Origin: a bacterium SCSIO 12741
GTDB lineage: Bacteria > Bacteroidota > Bacteroidia > Flavobacteriales_G > Salibacteraceae
Assembly (NCBI GenBank): GCA_024398055.1
Contig: CP073749.1
Location: forward strand, 744,001-808,000
Length of the DNA stretch: 64,000 nucleotides
Reading direction: 5' to 3'
Made by a program: the position numbers and the translations under genes
Notes under the pieces: generated by a model
Seen by the model: the letters and a program-made list of their open reading frames with translations, nothing else
What the model was told of the DNA's origin: nothing
Database searches by the model: none
Part shown: positions 7,039 through 15,763 of the stretch, piece after piece
How the letters are laid out: the number at the start of each line of letters is the position of its first letter
Numbering within the stretch: the stretch's first letter is position 1

Positions 7039-9450
7039 ATGGTACGCGAAGGGGTCAGGAAACTTCCCCATTCCTTCCGATGGGGAAAACCAATTAACGT
7101 ATGTACTCAGCTTCTTGTGTTTGGAATGCTTTGCTTTGGATCTATTGAGGGAAGCAGCCAAACCACTATCTGGAGTGTAGATTTTGAAACAGGTTATAGC
7201 GATAATGACGCTTCAGCCCAGGACAATAATTCGCCTTCCGGAGCAGATTGGACCAAAAGTGGATCTCCTTCTAACTGGTGGCGTGTTGAAAGCGACAACG
7301 TATTAGCTGGATCACTTTCGATGAGTGGCAGAAACACCGATGCTACCATGACCTGGACTTCAGAATCCATTGATATTTCCGGCTTTTCTAACGTATCCAT
7401 TTCCATCGACATCAAAGAAATTAACTGCGACGATGGTTCCTCTGACCAAATAGAAACTTTCTACAACGTGGGTTCCGGCAATGTGGAATTTGGCGATGGC
7501 AACGGAGACGGTAATTTTAACAATGCCACCAATACCATTGCGGGTCTTTCCGGAAGTTCACTTACGATCACAGTCACCCTCTTCAACAATGGCGGTGGCG
7601 AACGCTGCATTTTCGACAACATTGTAGTCACTGGAGTATCAGAATTGGGTGGTGATGGCCCAGGTGGTGTAGGCGATACAGATGGGAGCGGAAGTTTGAG
7701 CTTATGGTTGGATGCCAATCAAGGGGTAAGTTTAAGTGGAAGCGCTGTAACCCAGTGGAGCGATCAATCCGGTTATGGAAACAACGCTACCCCTCCCGCC
7801 AGTGCCAATAGGCCTTCCTATTCGAGTAGTGCCGTAAATTCTCATCCCTCTATCACCTTTGATGGTAGCAATGACTATTTAACCGCTTCGGATGCCACCA
7901 GCCTGGATTTGACCACCTGGACGATTATTGTGGTAGGAATTGTCAATACCCATAAGAATTACAATGCCTTTGTGGTGAAGGGAGACGATGCGGATGAGAA
8001 CTACGAATTCCTCACCAACTTTCCTTCTACAGGAAACTTCCACTATCCTGTCAAGTACACCACCTCAGCCAGGAGCACAGATTCCGAATCCGGCGAAACC
8101 ATGTCTACCTCGAGCTATGGGGTTTACCAATTGGATTATGATCAGAGCAATTTTCAGTTTTACATCAATGGAGACTTAACCGAAACCGATTCCGAAACCC
8201 GAACGCCACAAACCAATTCTAACAGCCTATACATCTGTAACGAAGAGAGCACGACCGGCAGAAATGCCAATGCCTCTGTAGCCGAAATCATCATTTTTAG
8301 CACTCCCATAAACCAGATTCAACGCCTGCTTATTCACAATGCTATGGCCGCCAAGTATGGGTTTAGTATGGATGCAAACGACCTCTACGATGAAGACAAC
8401 AGCGGCTATGATTTTGATGTGGCCGGGATTGGTCAAGCCAGTGATGGAACGAGTCATCAGGATGGTCAGGGAACCGGCATTGTAAGAGTCAGAAACCCAT
8501 CGGGGTTGGCCAATGGAGAGTATTTCATTTGGGGGCACGATAATGGCGAATTGGATTCTGACGCAGAAACGGATCTCCCGACCGGAATTGAAGCCCGAAT
8601 TGTGCGCACCTGGAGAGCGAGTGAAACCGGTGAAGTGGGAACCTTAACTATATCCTTCGATTTGTCCAGCGTGCCGGGAACCAAAACCACTTCTGACCTT
8701 CGATTACTTATCGACAGGGACAATGACGGCGTTTTTAGTGATGAAACAGAAGGAGGCGGTGGAGTGGTATCTGGAGCAAGCAATACCAGTGGCAGCATCT
8801 ATGAATGGACCGGAATCGATATTGACAACAACGAGCGATTTACCATCGGAACGATTAACTATTCTCAAACCCCACTCCCCATAGAGCTGACCCATTTTCA
8901 AGCTCAGGCTATTCCCGAAGAGGAGGTCATTCGATTGAACTGGGTAACCCAATCCGAAATCAACAACAGTCACTTCATTCTGGAAAAAACAGAAGGAGAT
9001 GGAGAGTTTGCCAGGGTTGGAGAAATTACAGGGCAAGGAACCACATCGGAATCGCACACCTACGAATTCTATGACTACGAACCCTGGACCGGAACGACCT
9101 ACTACCGTCTGACTCAAGTGGATGAAGATGGAAAACAAGCCCACTATCCCTTAGAGGCCGTGGATTATGAATTACCAACGCCTGAAGTGCTTACAGCATT
9201 CCCCAATCCCCTGTCTGCTGGAGAGCGCTTACATATTCAATTTTCTACCCTCGATCATCCAGACCTTCTGGAAATCAAAATTCATGACCAAGCTGGTAAA
9301 GTGGTAGACCTGAGTCAGGACCCTTCCCTGCAACTCAATCCGGGTGAGTTGTCCATTAATCTCCCGTCAAATTTACCTTCAGGCGTTTATGTTACCACCC
9401 TAATTACCGCCCAGCAATATGTGCATTACATCCCCTTGGTCGTTCGATAG
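7039..9450 (+). CDS. LamG-domain secreted surface protein with T9SS tag (paralog 1)
   Basis: 803-residue secreted protein. After an N-terminal hydrophobic export segment (~residues 28-48) comes a jelly-roll-like region (TTIWSVDFETG ... CIFDNIVVTG), then a LamG/concanavalin-type lectin domain starting LSLWLDANQG, ~220-440, a region with FDVAGIGQ and WGHDN, and a C-terminal T9SS sorting domain from FPNPLS near 720. Such architectures are common in gliding Bacteroidota adhesins; no catalytic motif is seen. It is a tandem paralog of the next gene, nearly identical at the start and strongly similar at the end, with a different central LamG region. Ligand unknown. The ATG at 7039 is the first start giving an export signal. 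Confidence 0.8.
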   Translation: MVREGVRKLPHSFRWGKPINVCTQLLVFGMLCFGSIEGSSQTTIWSVDFETGYSDNDASAQDNNSPSGADWTKSGSPSNWWRVESDNVLAGSLSMSGRNTDATMTWTSESIDISGFSNVSISIDIKEINCDDGSSDQIETFYNVGSGNVEFGDGNGDGNFNNATNTIAGLSGSSLTITVTLFNNGGGERCIFDNIVVTGVSELGGDGPGGVGDTDGSGSLSLWLDANQGVSLSGSAVTQWSDQSGYGNNATPPASANRPSYSSSAVNSHPSITFDGSNDYLTASDATSLDLTTWTIIVVGIVNTHKNYNAFVVKGDDADENYEFLTNFPSTGNFHYPVKYTTSARSTDSESGETMSTSSYGVYQLDYDQSNFQFYINGDLTETDSETRTPQTNSNSLYICNEESTTGRNANASVAEIIIFSTPINQIQRLLIHNAMAAKYGFSMDANDLYDEDNSGYDFDVAGIGQASDGTSHQDGQGTGIVRVRNPSGLANGEYFIWGHDNGELDSDAETDLPTGIEARIVRTWRASETGEVGTLTISFDLSSVPGTKTTSDLRLLIDRDNDGVFSDETEGGGGVVSGASNTSGSIYEWTGIDIDNNERFTIGTINYSQTPLPIELTHFQAQAIPEEEVIRLNWVTQSEINNSHFILEKTEGDGEFARVGEITGQGTTSESHTYEFYDYEPWTGTTYYRLTQVDEDGKQAHYPLEAVDYELPTPEVLTAFPNPLSAGERLHIQFSTLDHPDLLEIKIHDQAGKVVDLSQDPSLQLNPGELSINLPSNLPSGVYVTTLITAQQYVHYIPLVVR

Positions 9451-9534
9451 CCCCTCCAGAGTCAATGTTTCAGTCAATAATCGCAGATTTCTGTTGTTTA
9501 CAGGAATTATCTGCACGCATACCTTATCAGCCCT

Positions 9535-9542
9535 TATTTTTG
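9535..9542 (+). promoter_or_regulatory. -7 promoter element before the second LamG paralog
   Basis: TATTTTTG matches TAnnTTTG, 75 bp before the ATG at 9617. No TTG at the expected -33 distance, so the call is tentative. Confidence 0.3.
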
Positions 9543-9616
9543 TCCTCATCTTAAAACGGTCCGGCGAAACACCGGAAATCTCCAGTGGGACCAGTTGAAC
9601 AGAGATAGGAGAGGAT

Positions 9617-12004
9617 ATGAGTAATGCAGCAAATCCATTGGGTTTTTGGCGATCGCCTTTAACTTGGTTGATCGCAATCGGTTTTTTAGCCATGCCCTGC
9701 ACTTCCCTGTACAGTCAAACTACCATTTGGAGCGTAAATTTTGAAACAGGCTACAGCGACAATGACGCCTCAGCCCAGGATAACAATTCCCCTGCAGGTG
9801 CGGATTGGACCAAAAGTGGATCTCCTTCCAACTGGTGGCGTGTAGAAAGCGACAACGCCATATCTGGATCGTTATCGATGAGTGGACGAAATACGGATGC
9901 AACCATGACCTGGACATCCGAATCCATTGACATCTCTGGCTATTCTAACGTATCTATTTCCATTGACCTCGCTGAGGTAAACTGTGACGATGGTTCTTCC
10001 GACCAGATTGAAACCTTTTACAATGTGGGATCTGGAAATGTTGAGTTTGGCGACGGGAATGGGGATGGAAATTTCAATTCAGCAACCAATACCATTGCCG
10101 CCCTTTCCGGGAGTTCATTAACCATTACGGTTACCCTGTTTAACAACGGAGGTGGTGAGCGGTGCATCTTTGACAATATTGTGGTTACCGGAACTGCTTC
10201 CTTGGGCCCTGATGGTCCTGGTGGCGTCGGAAGCACAGATGGAAGTGATGCCCTGGAAGTTTGGTTAAAAGCAGATGACCTGGATGCAGATGGTGATCAA
10301 AGCGACAACCCTTCCAACGGATCCAATGTCTCTACCTGGACCGATCACAGCGGAAATGGAAACAACTACACCAATACAGGGTCAAACCGCCCAACCTACA
10401 GCACAAGTGGAACCTACAATGCGGTAAACTTCAACGCATCAGCCGGAACGGCTCAATACCTAAATGGAGCGTCCTCGGGTTCCTACTCAGATGGGAGCGC
10501 CTTTTTTGCGCACAACACCACCAATGTTAGTGCCAGTCACCTAACTTTTGACAACGGGTCTTACTCTCTTCGCACCGAGCAATGGTCCAATTCTGGAGTG
10601 GTTGGTTTCACCCGATATGGCGTGGCCGACTACACGACTTCCATAAGCAGCCCATTTGGAAGCAATTCCATTTATTCCTTTCACAAGGATGGAAGCTCTT
10701 CCAATATGGACATTCGGGTTAATGACGATACAGAAACCCTGGCCATAGGTTCTTCAGCCGCAGGAATCCCCTACGATCGATTAGGAAAAAACAGCACCAC
10801 AACCGATGAAGCCAGTGGTGACTTTTTTGAGGTTATTCTGTTTAGTCAAGACTTGAATGAAATGCAGATCATACTCATTGACAATTACCTCAGCGCCAAG
10901 TATGGTGGTATCGACATTCCAACAGACATTTACGATGGAGACAACGTGGCGAATGGTAATTTCGATTTTGATGTAGCGGGAATCGGCCAGGCCAGCGATG
11001 GCTCCAACCATTTGGATGCTCAAGGAACGGGGGTTGTTCGGGTTCGAAACGCAAGTAATTTGGGAAATGGTGAATTCTTCGTTTGGGGGCATGACAACAC
11101 TACCTTCAATGCGGACTCTGAAACAGATCTACCCACTGGAATTGAAGCCCGGATTGAACGTACCTGGCGCGTATCCGAAACGGGTGAAGTAGGCACGGTA
11201 ACCCTTTCATTTGACCTAACCGATGTACCAGGCTCAGTCACCACCTCGGACCTAAGATTGCTCATAGATACTGACGGTGACGGCTTTTTTAATGACGAAA
11301 CAGTAGGAACCGGAGGGGTAATTTCAGGAGCTTCCAATACCAGCGGAAACATTTACGAATGGACGGGCATTGATATCGATGATGCTGAGCACTTTACCAT
11401 TGGATCTATTAACATTACCCAGACTCCACTTCCTGTTGAGCTCACCAGCTTCAAAGCCTTATTGGATCAGGAAAACGAATGGGTAGAACTCATCTGGATT
11501 ACTCAAACCGAGATTAACAACGACTATTTTACCCTGGAAAAAACAACTGGCGATGGTGAGTTTACCTGGGTCGGAGAAATTCAGGGACAAGGAACCCACA
11601 ATGGTCAATACGAATACACCTTTATCGACGAAGAGCCCTGGACAGGTATCAGCTATTACCGGTTGACACAAGTAGATGAAGACGGAAAGGAAACGCATTA
11701 TCCCCTGGAGGCGGTTAACTACGAACTACCCACTCCAAAAATCTTGACCGCCTTCCCTAATCCATTAGCCGCTGGAGAGGAATTGACTATTCAGTTCTCC
11801 GGATCTGATTATCCCCAAATAAGGAGCCTTGTACTTCATGATCAGTCGGGAAGGGCAATAGATTTGTCGCATGACCCTTCTCTTCAGGTGGAACCCGGAG
11901 AAGTGTCCTTTGTTCTACCCCACACCCTTCCTACGGGAATTTATGTCGCCACCATGGTCACCGACAACGAGTCTCCCCATTACCTTCCAGTGGTCGTTCG
12001 ATAA
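9617..12004 (+). CDS. LamG-domain secreted surface protein with T9SS tag (paralog 2)
   Basis: 795-residue tandem paralog of the preceding gene, 166 bp downstream. Signal segment ~15-33, then the shared block TTIWSVNFETG ... FDNIVVTG, almost residue-for-residue the same as in paralog 1. The central domain opens ALEVWLKADDLDADGDQ, a LamG variant with an Asp-rich insertion absent from paralog 1. The FDVAGIGQ and WGHDN region and the T9SS domain (FPNPLAAGE) are again closely matched. The pattern suggests a duplication whose central ligand-binding domain diverged or was exchanged while the flanks stayed alike. Probable cell-surface adhesin or carbohydrate-binding protein; no enzyme motif seen. Confidence 0.8.
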   Translation: MSNAANPLGFWRSPLTWLIAIGFLAMPCTSLYSQTTIWSVNFETGYSDNDASAQDNNSPAGADWTKSGSPSNWWRVESDNAISGSLSMSGRNTDATMTWTSESIDISGYSNVSISIDLAEVNCDDGSSDQIETFYNVGSGNVEFGDGNGDGNFNSATNTIAALSGSSLTITVTLFNNGGGERCIFDNIVVTGTASLGPDGPGGVGSTDGSDALEVWLKADDLDADGDQSDNPSNGSNVSTWTDHSGNGNNYTNTGSNRPTYSTSGTYNAVNFNASAGTAQYLNGASSGSYSDGSAFFAHNTTNVSASHLTFDNGSYSLRTEQWSNSGVVGFTRYGVADYTTSISSPFGSNSIYSFHKDGSSSNMDIRVNDDTETLAIGSSAAGIPYDRLGKNSTTTDEASGDFFEVILFSQDLNEMQIILIDNYLSAKYGGIDIPTDIYDGDNVANGNFDFDVAGIGQASDGSNHLDAQGTGVVRVRNASNLGNGEFFVWGHDNTTFNADSETDLPTGIEARIERTWRVSETGEVGTVTLSFDLTDVPGSVTTSDLRLLIDTDGDGFFNDETVGTGGVISGASNTSGNIYEWTGIDIDDAEHFTIGSINITQTPLPVELTSFKALLDQENEWVELIWITQTEINNDYFTLEKTTGDGEFTWVGEIQGQGTHNGQYEYTFIDEEPWTGISYYRLTQVDEDGKETHYPLEAVNYELPTPKILTAFPNPLAAGEELTIQFSGSDYPQIRSLVLHDQSGRAIDLSHDPSLQVEPGEVSFVLPHTLPTGIYVATMVTDNESPHYLPVVVR

Positions 12005-12106
12005 CCGCTGAAAGAGGCCTAATAGTTAGCTTTTTAACTGATAAACATCATTTTACCTTACCGCCTTTAGGGCTAATATTGTTTTCCTATCATACGGGAA
12101 AATCAG

Positions 12107-13279
12107 TTGGTCTATTCAAAGTTTTCAGGTTTACACAGAATTCTGAGCCATGCAATATTGTTTTTTGCACTGGTGCTCCCCCAAGTTCTTTCAGGCCAGG
12201 ACACCATCAGCTGGAAGTCCAAATTGAAATTTGAAGCCGATTTTCGATTTAGGGTAGAACAGGATTGGGATTCGCGGAAGTCAGATGGCAGCTATCGACC
12301 CGATCGCACCCGATTGCGTTACCGTCTTCGAGCAGGATTTACCTTTCACCATAGTAAATACCTTTCCTTCGGTGCACGGCTCAGAACCGGCGCCCCCAAC
12401 AAACAGCAGGACCCGCAACTAACCTTAGGTGAATCATACAAGGAATTCGGAACCCTTCCCATCGGATTTGAAAAAGCCTACCTTTCGTTTAAGAGGTACG
12501 GACTCGAAGTTTGGGCTGGAAAAAACACCTTTCCTTTTGAAAAACAAAACGAGTTGTTTTGGAGTGATAATGTGTTTCCCGAAGGTGTCTTTCTCGGTTA
12601 CCACAAAAAACTCAAGAAAACCCCTGTAGGCAAACTGGGATTGAACTTGGGGCACTTTCTCATATCGGCCAGTGGACGATCTCTGGATCAGGATAATTAC
12701 CTGCAGGGCGCCCAACTTCTTGTACAAGGCCGGAACGACCGCTGGGCTCTATATCCAGGGTTTTACTATTTCAACGATATGCCCAATATTCCAGATGGAT
12801 TTGAAACCTACAGGTTAAACTACCGAATAGCACACTTAGGCGGAATTGTTCAACCTCTGAAAAAAATTCCGCTCAAACTCACAGTTGACGGTTATTACAA
12901 TTTCGAAGATTACCAGGGCTACGACTCCATACCTAATACCCTCTCCGACCAGAAATCAGGGTTCGTTATTGGATTGATCTACGGAAAAGTAAAACACAAA
13001 AAAGATTGGTTGATTCAAGTTACCTATGCCCGTTTGGAACAATATTCCATCGTGGATATTATGGCTCAAAACGATTGGGCCCGATGGGATTATTCAGCCT
13101 ACGGCTCACCGGATGGTCGTTTGACCAACTACCAGGGCATAGAATCTACCGTTTCGTACATGGTGAACGAACGACTAAAACTAACCACCAAGTATTATTG
13201 GGTCAACCAACTGGTGCCCTACGGCACCCATCTTGAAACAAACCAACGCATACGTTTTGATATAGATATCAAGATATAG
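12107..13279 (+). CDS. Putative outer-membrane porin-like beta-barrel
   Basis: 390-residue protein with a signal peptide (~1-29, ending LSGQ) and a mature part rich in alternating aromatic and charged residues, as in 14-18-strand barrels: RLRYRLRAGFTF, YLSFKRYGLEVWAG, LKLTVDGYYNF, LTTKYYWVNQLV. It resembles the putative porin (Porin_5 or OprO-like) group of Bacteroidota, so a passive channel in the outer membrane is likely; the substrate is not evident. The start is a TTG at 12107; no in-frame ATG gives a signal peptide. It lies 102 bp after the second LamG gene and may read through from it, as no terminator is seen between them. Confidence 0.65.
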   Translation: MVYSKFSGLHRILSHAILFFALVLPQVLSGQDTISWKSKLKFEADFRFRVEQDWDSRKSDGSYRPDRTRLRYRLRAGFTFHHSKYLSFGARLRTGAPNKQQDPQLTLGESYKEFGTLPIGFEKAYLSFKRYGLEVWAGKNTFPFEKQNELFWSDNVFPEGVFLGYHKKLKKTPVGKLGLNLGHFLISASGRSLDQDNYLQGAQLLVQGRNDRWALYPGFYYFNDMPNIPDGFETYRLNYRIAHLGGIVQPLKKIPLKLTVDGYYNFEDYQGYDSIPNTLSDQKSGFVIGLIYGKVKHKKDWLIQVTYARLEQYSIVDIMAQNDWARWDYSAYGSPDGRLTNYQGIESTVSYMVNERLKLTTKYYWVNQLVPYGTHLETNQRIRFDIDIKI

Positions 13280-13389
13280 CGGTTCGGGGATCAATAGCTT
13301 CTAAATCCCAAAAGGGTTTGTTTTTCCTCCAAGCGGATTCAGATTTTTTAAGGACGGATAATTTATTCAGAAGATCTTAATTTTAGGCC

Positions 13390-13680
13390 ATGCGGGTCCT
13401 TCAAAAAGAATCCAAAGATTTAAAGCAACTGATTCGGGAAGCCGGATTTGAAGAAGGTGATTTTGAGTGGATAAAACGGCGTGGAAAGCTTCATTTAGTT
13501 CATTCCAAAAGCAAAAGCTCAAAGGCCTACTTCCGCCGCAACGAAACCCGATTAAACGATCAGCTTCAGTGGGAAAAGGTTGTTCTTTACTTTCTCTGGG
13601 AAAACGGAAAACTACAACCCATGGAAGATTGGGACCAATTGCTGGATGCATACCGTAATTGGTTAAAGCATATCCCATAA
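13390..13680 (+). CDS. Small hypothetical protein, 96 aa
   Basis: Unrecognised soluble protein of 96 residues, rich in Lys, Arg, Glu and Trp, without Cys or signal peptide. The sequence is globular-looking (LKQLIREAGFEEGDF, LQWEKVVLYFLWENG, LLDAYRNWLKHIP) and uses the codon style of its neighbours. A 123-codon frame runs antisense to it (13367-13738) but has a much less protein-like composition. It stands alone between the porin and the hydrolase genes. No function is proposed. Confidence 0.5.
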   Translation: MRVLQKESKDLKQLIREAGFEEGDFEWIKRRGKLHLVHSKSKSSKAYFRRNETRLNDQLQWEKVVLYFLWENGKLQPMEDWDQLLDAYRNWLKHIP

Positions 13681-13763
13681 GTCCACAAAAAAGAGTCTTC
13701 AATTGAGTTAGGTCAAAAGGAAAACTTAACCCAATCAAAGCTGGTGCTTAGGCTTGGTTAGTT

Positions 13764-13771
13764 TATTTTTG
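13764..13771 (+). promoter_or_regulatory. -7 promoter element before the hydrolase gene
   Basis: TATTTTTG matches TAnnTTTG, ending 35 bp before the ATG at 13807. No -33 TTG at the usual distance. Confidence 0.35.
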
Positions 13772-13806
13772 ATAGGAGTAGCTTAACAAGAGCACTTCCA
13801 AATATC

Positions 13807-14754
13807 ATGGGATTCTTTATCGCACTTACCCTTTTATTCATTGCCGTTACCGCCTACTTCCTTTATACCCAAGCTCCACTTTTTAGCGGTGATGTTATTC
13901 GAAATGTATCCTTTAAATCGGGCTTTACGCTTGATTTCTACCAGCCTACTAAAAAAGTCCATGTTCGACATCCCGTCATTGTCTTTTACCACGGAGGAGC
14001 CTGGATTACGGGAGCCAAAGAATCAATCAACTTCAGTCGATATAACCGAGCGGTAAATGAGCTGCGGGAAAAAGGTTATGCTATTGTAAGCCCCAATTAC
14101 ACCCTCGCCAGAAATGGTAATTCCCCCTTTCCGAATTGTATCCTGGATGCCTATGAAGCGCTGACTTGGCTGGAGCAAAATGCGGACAAATACCATTTGG
14201 ACCTCAACAATGTAGGCGTATTTGGCGAATCGGCCGGGGCTCATTTGGCTATGGTGGTTGCTTACATTTCACCTGAAGTCTTTCAAGCTTCCACCCATTC
14301 GTTTAAGATTCAATACCTCGTGGATGTTTACGGACCGAACAACCTGAATGGCTTGTACCACATGCAAACCCTCGACAACCTGAATAAACTGCTCAAGAAA
14401 CTTCCTCCTAAACTTCAACGGTCACTGGACTTAAGTACCCGCCTTTTTGGCTTCGATCCCAAAACCGATCCAGATCGGGCGAAGGAAATCATGAATTTGT
14501 ATTCGCCTTACTACTATGTGGAGGAAGACGCCCCGCCTACCCTAATGATTCATGGAAAAAAAGATCAGGTAGTTCCCGTTGATCAATCCACCAACCTTAA
14601 AATCAGACTCGACTCTTTGGGCGTACCTAACGAAATGCACCTGCTCGATGGAACCAACCACGCCTTCATCGGTGCCTCAAATCATCAAAGAGGTCAGGCA
14701 CAAACCTGGATTGTTGACTTTATTGAAAAACGTTATTTGAGTTTTCAATCTTGA
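13807..14754 (+). CDS. Alpha/beta hydrolase (esterase/lipase-like)
   Basis: 315-residue serine hydrolase of the alpha/beta fold, close to the carboxylesterase/BD-FAE group. One N-terminal hydrophobic helix (~1-22) suggests membrane anchoring or export. Motifs in order: oxyanion HGGAW near residue 60, nucleophile elbow GESAG (Ser near 143), Asp in HGKKDQVVP near 253 and His in GTNHAF near 283, a complete triad. It probably hydrolyses ester bonds of small acyl compounds; the substrate cannot be told. The stop codon lies inside an inverted repeat that follows the gene. Confidence 0.85.
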   Translation: MGFFIALTLLFIAVTAYFLYTQAPLFSGDVIRNVSFKSGFTLDFYQPTKKVHVRHPVIVFYHGGAWITGAKESINFSRYNRAVNELREKGYAIVSPNYTLARNGNSPFPNCILDAYEALTWLEQNADKYHLDLNNVGVFGESAGAHLAMVVAYISPEVFQASTHSFKIQYLVDVYGPNNLNGLYHMQTLDNLNKLLKKLPPKLQRSLDLSTRLFGFDPKTDPDRAKEIMNLYSPYYYVEEDAPPTLMIHGKKDQVVPVDQSTNLKIRLDSLGVPNEMHLLDGTNHAFIGASNHQRGQAQTWIVDFIEKRYLSFQS

Positions 14755-14878
14755 ATCTTCAATCTTGAACATTCAATTTCCATCATGTCCCAAACACATT
14801 CCTATCTTGAAGATTCAAGATTCGAGATTCGAGATTGATGATTGATGATTGATGATTGATGATTGATGATTGAAAACT
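14740..14878. repeat. Nested inverted repeats plus (GATTGAT) heptamer tandem repeat
   Basis: An outer perfect 11-bp inverted repeat (AGTTTTCAATC at 14740-14750, GATTGAAAACT at 14868-14878) encloses a second 16-bp one (14747-14762 with 14807-14822). Within it, 14833-14873 holds five copies of GATTGAT plus a partial sixth. The left arm overlaps the stop codon of the hydrolase gene. The structure could act as a 3' hairpin or be a decayed repeat element; the heptamer run should be length-variable. Confidence 0.8.
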
Positions 14879-14932
14879 ACCGTCAGCGATCGTTCCGATA
14901 GCTTTCTGAACTCTAAGTTGGAGATTAGACCA

Positions 14933-15541
14933 CTATTCAGCAATAAACTTGTTCGTTCCCAAAAAAGCTCCAGCGTGAAGAAGATCTAACTTCTCATTGG
15001 GGTCTCTTTCGATATCGTACTTCTTGGCAAATTTCTGGTAGGTTTTAACACTCATCGTTTCCATATCGATCATGTCTTCCATGAATTCGAAGAGAAGCGA
15101 CATAACTTGCTTCTTAACCTCCGGGCTTGCGTCCTCCGCCATAAGAGTTACGAAGCGTTCAAATTCCTGATCGCTGATTTGATTTAAGAACTTCAATCTT
15201 TCAATTTGGCTATCTCTCAGACGAACGTCCTCATCGAACTCTTCCATCTTCTCGAGCTTCTGCATAGCTTCTTCGGTAAGCAGGGATAGTTCTTCAATTT
15301 CTACCCGACACAATTCAATTCCATCTTCCCTTTCTTCCGGAGGCATGTCCGTAACCTGGCTAAATACCTGAAGCATTTGATAGCACTGTTGGTTTACCTG
15401 AAAGGTCATGTTTGCTACTTGCTCATAGTAAGCTTCTGCTTTTTGTGATTTTTCTGCTGTGGGTCCCGATTGGCAGCCAATAAAAGCAACCGCTACGAGA
15501 AGAAACCCAACGAACGACATTGCGGAGATCGAAGACTTCAT
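14933..15541 (-). CDS. Helical lipoprotein, function unknown
   Basis: 202-residue lipoprotein: hydrophobic signal then VAFIGC, with Cys23 as the lipidation site. The mature part is rich in Glu, Met, Leu and Gln, looks almost entirely helical (QVNQQCYQMLQVFSQV, EIEELSLLTEEAMQKLEKMEEF) and carries two further Cys. It resembles no enzyme I recognise. It sits alone, facing away from the large SprB-repeat gene, with 222 bp between their starts. Likely tethered to a membrane on the periplasmic side. Confidence 0.7.
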   Translation of the reverse strand: MKSSISAMSFVGFLLVAVAFIGCQSGPTAEKSQKAEAYYEQVANMTFQVNQQCYQMLQVFSQVTDMPPEEREDGIELCRVEIEELSLLTEEAMQKLEKMEEFDEDVRLRDSQIERLKFLNQISDQEFERFVTLMAEDASPEVKKQVMSLLFEFMEDMIDMETMSVKTYQKFAKKYDIERDPNEKLDLLHAGAFLGTNKFIAE

Positions 15542-15763
15542 GGTTTAGAATTTAGGGGTGAATTAAAGTGTACGTGCAGCCTAAAAAAAGGATTCAGGAG
15601 AAGTTTAAAAAGGCCCGAAAATATATCCTTTCATACACTCAAAACAGCTCTCTATTTACCGATATATGGGGCAAATAATCCAAACGTATAGGCAAGCTTA
15701 ATTTTTACTATCTTTCTGATAGAAAATTATTTACCCCCTCAAACCCCTAAAAAAACAAAGCCT

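Noticed and set aside
13367-13738. 123-codon minus-strand frame
   Set aside because: Antisense to the 96-aa gene; composition less protein-like and no start context.
14833-14873. Heptamer array as a possible CRISPR
   Set aside because: Units are 7 bp and directly adjacent, with no spacers and no cas genes.
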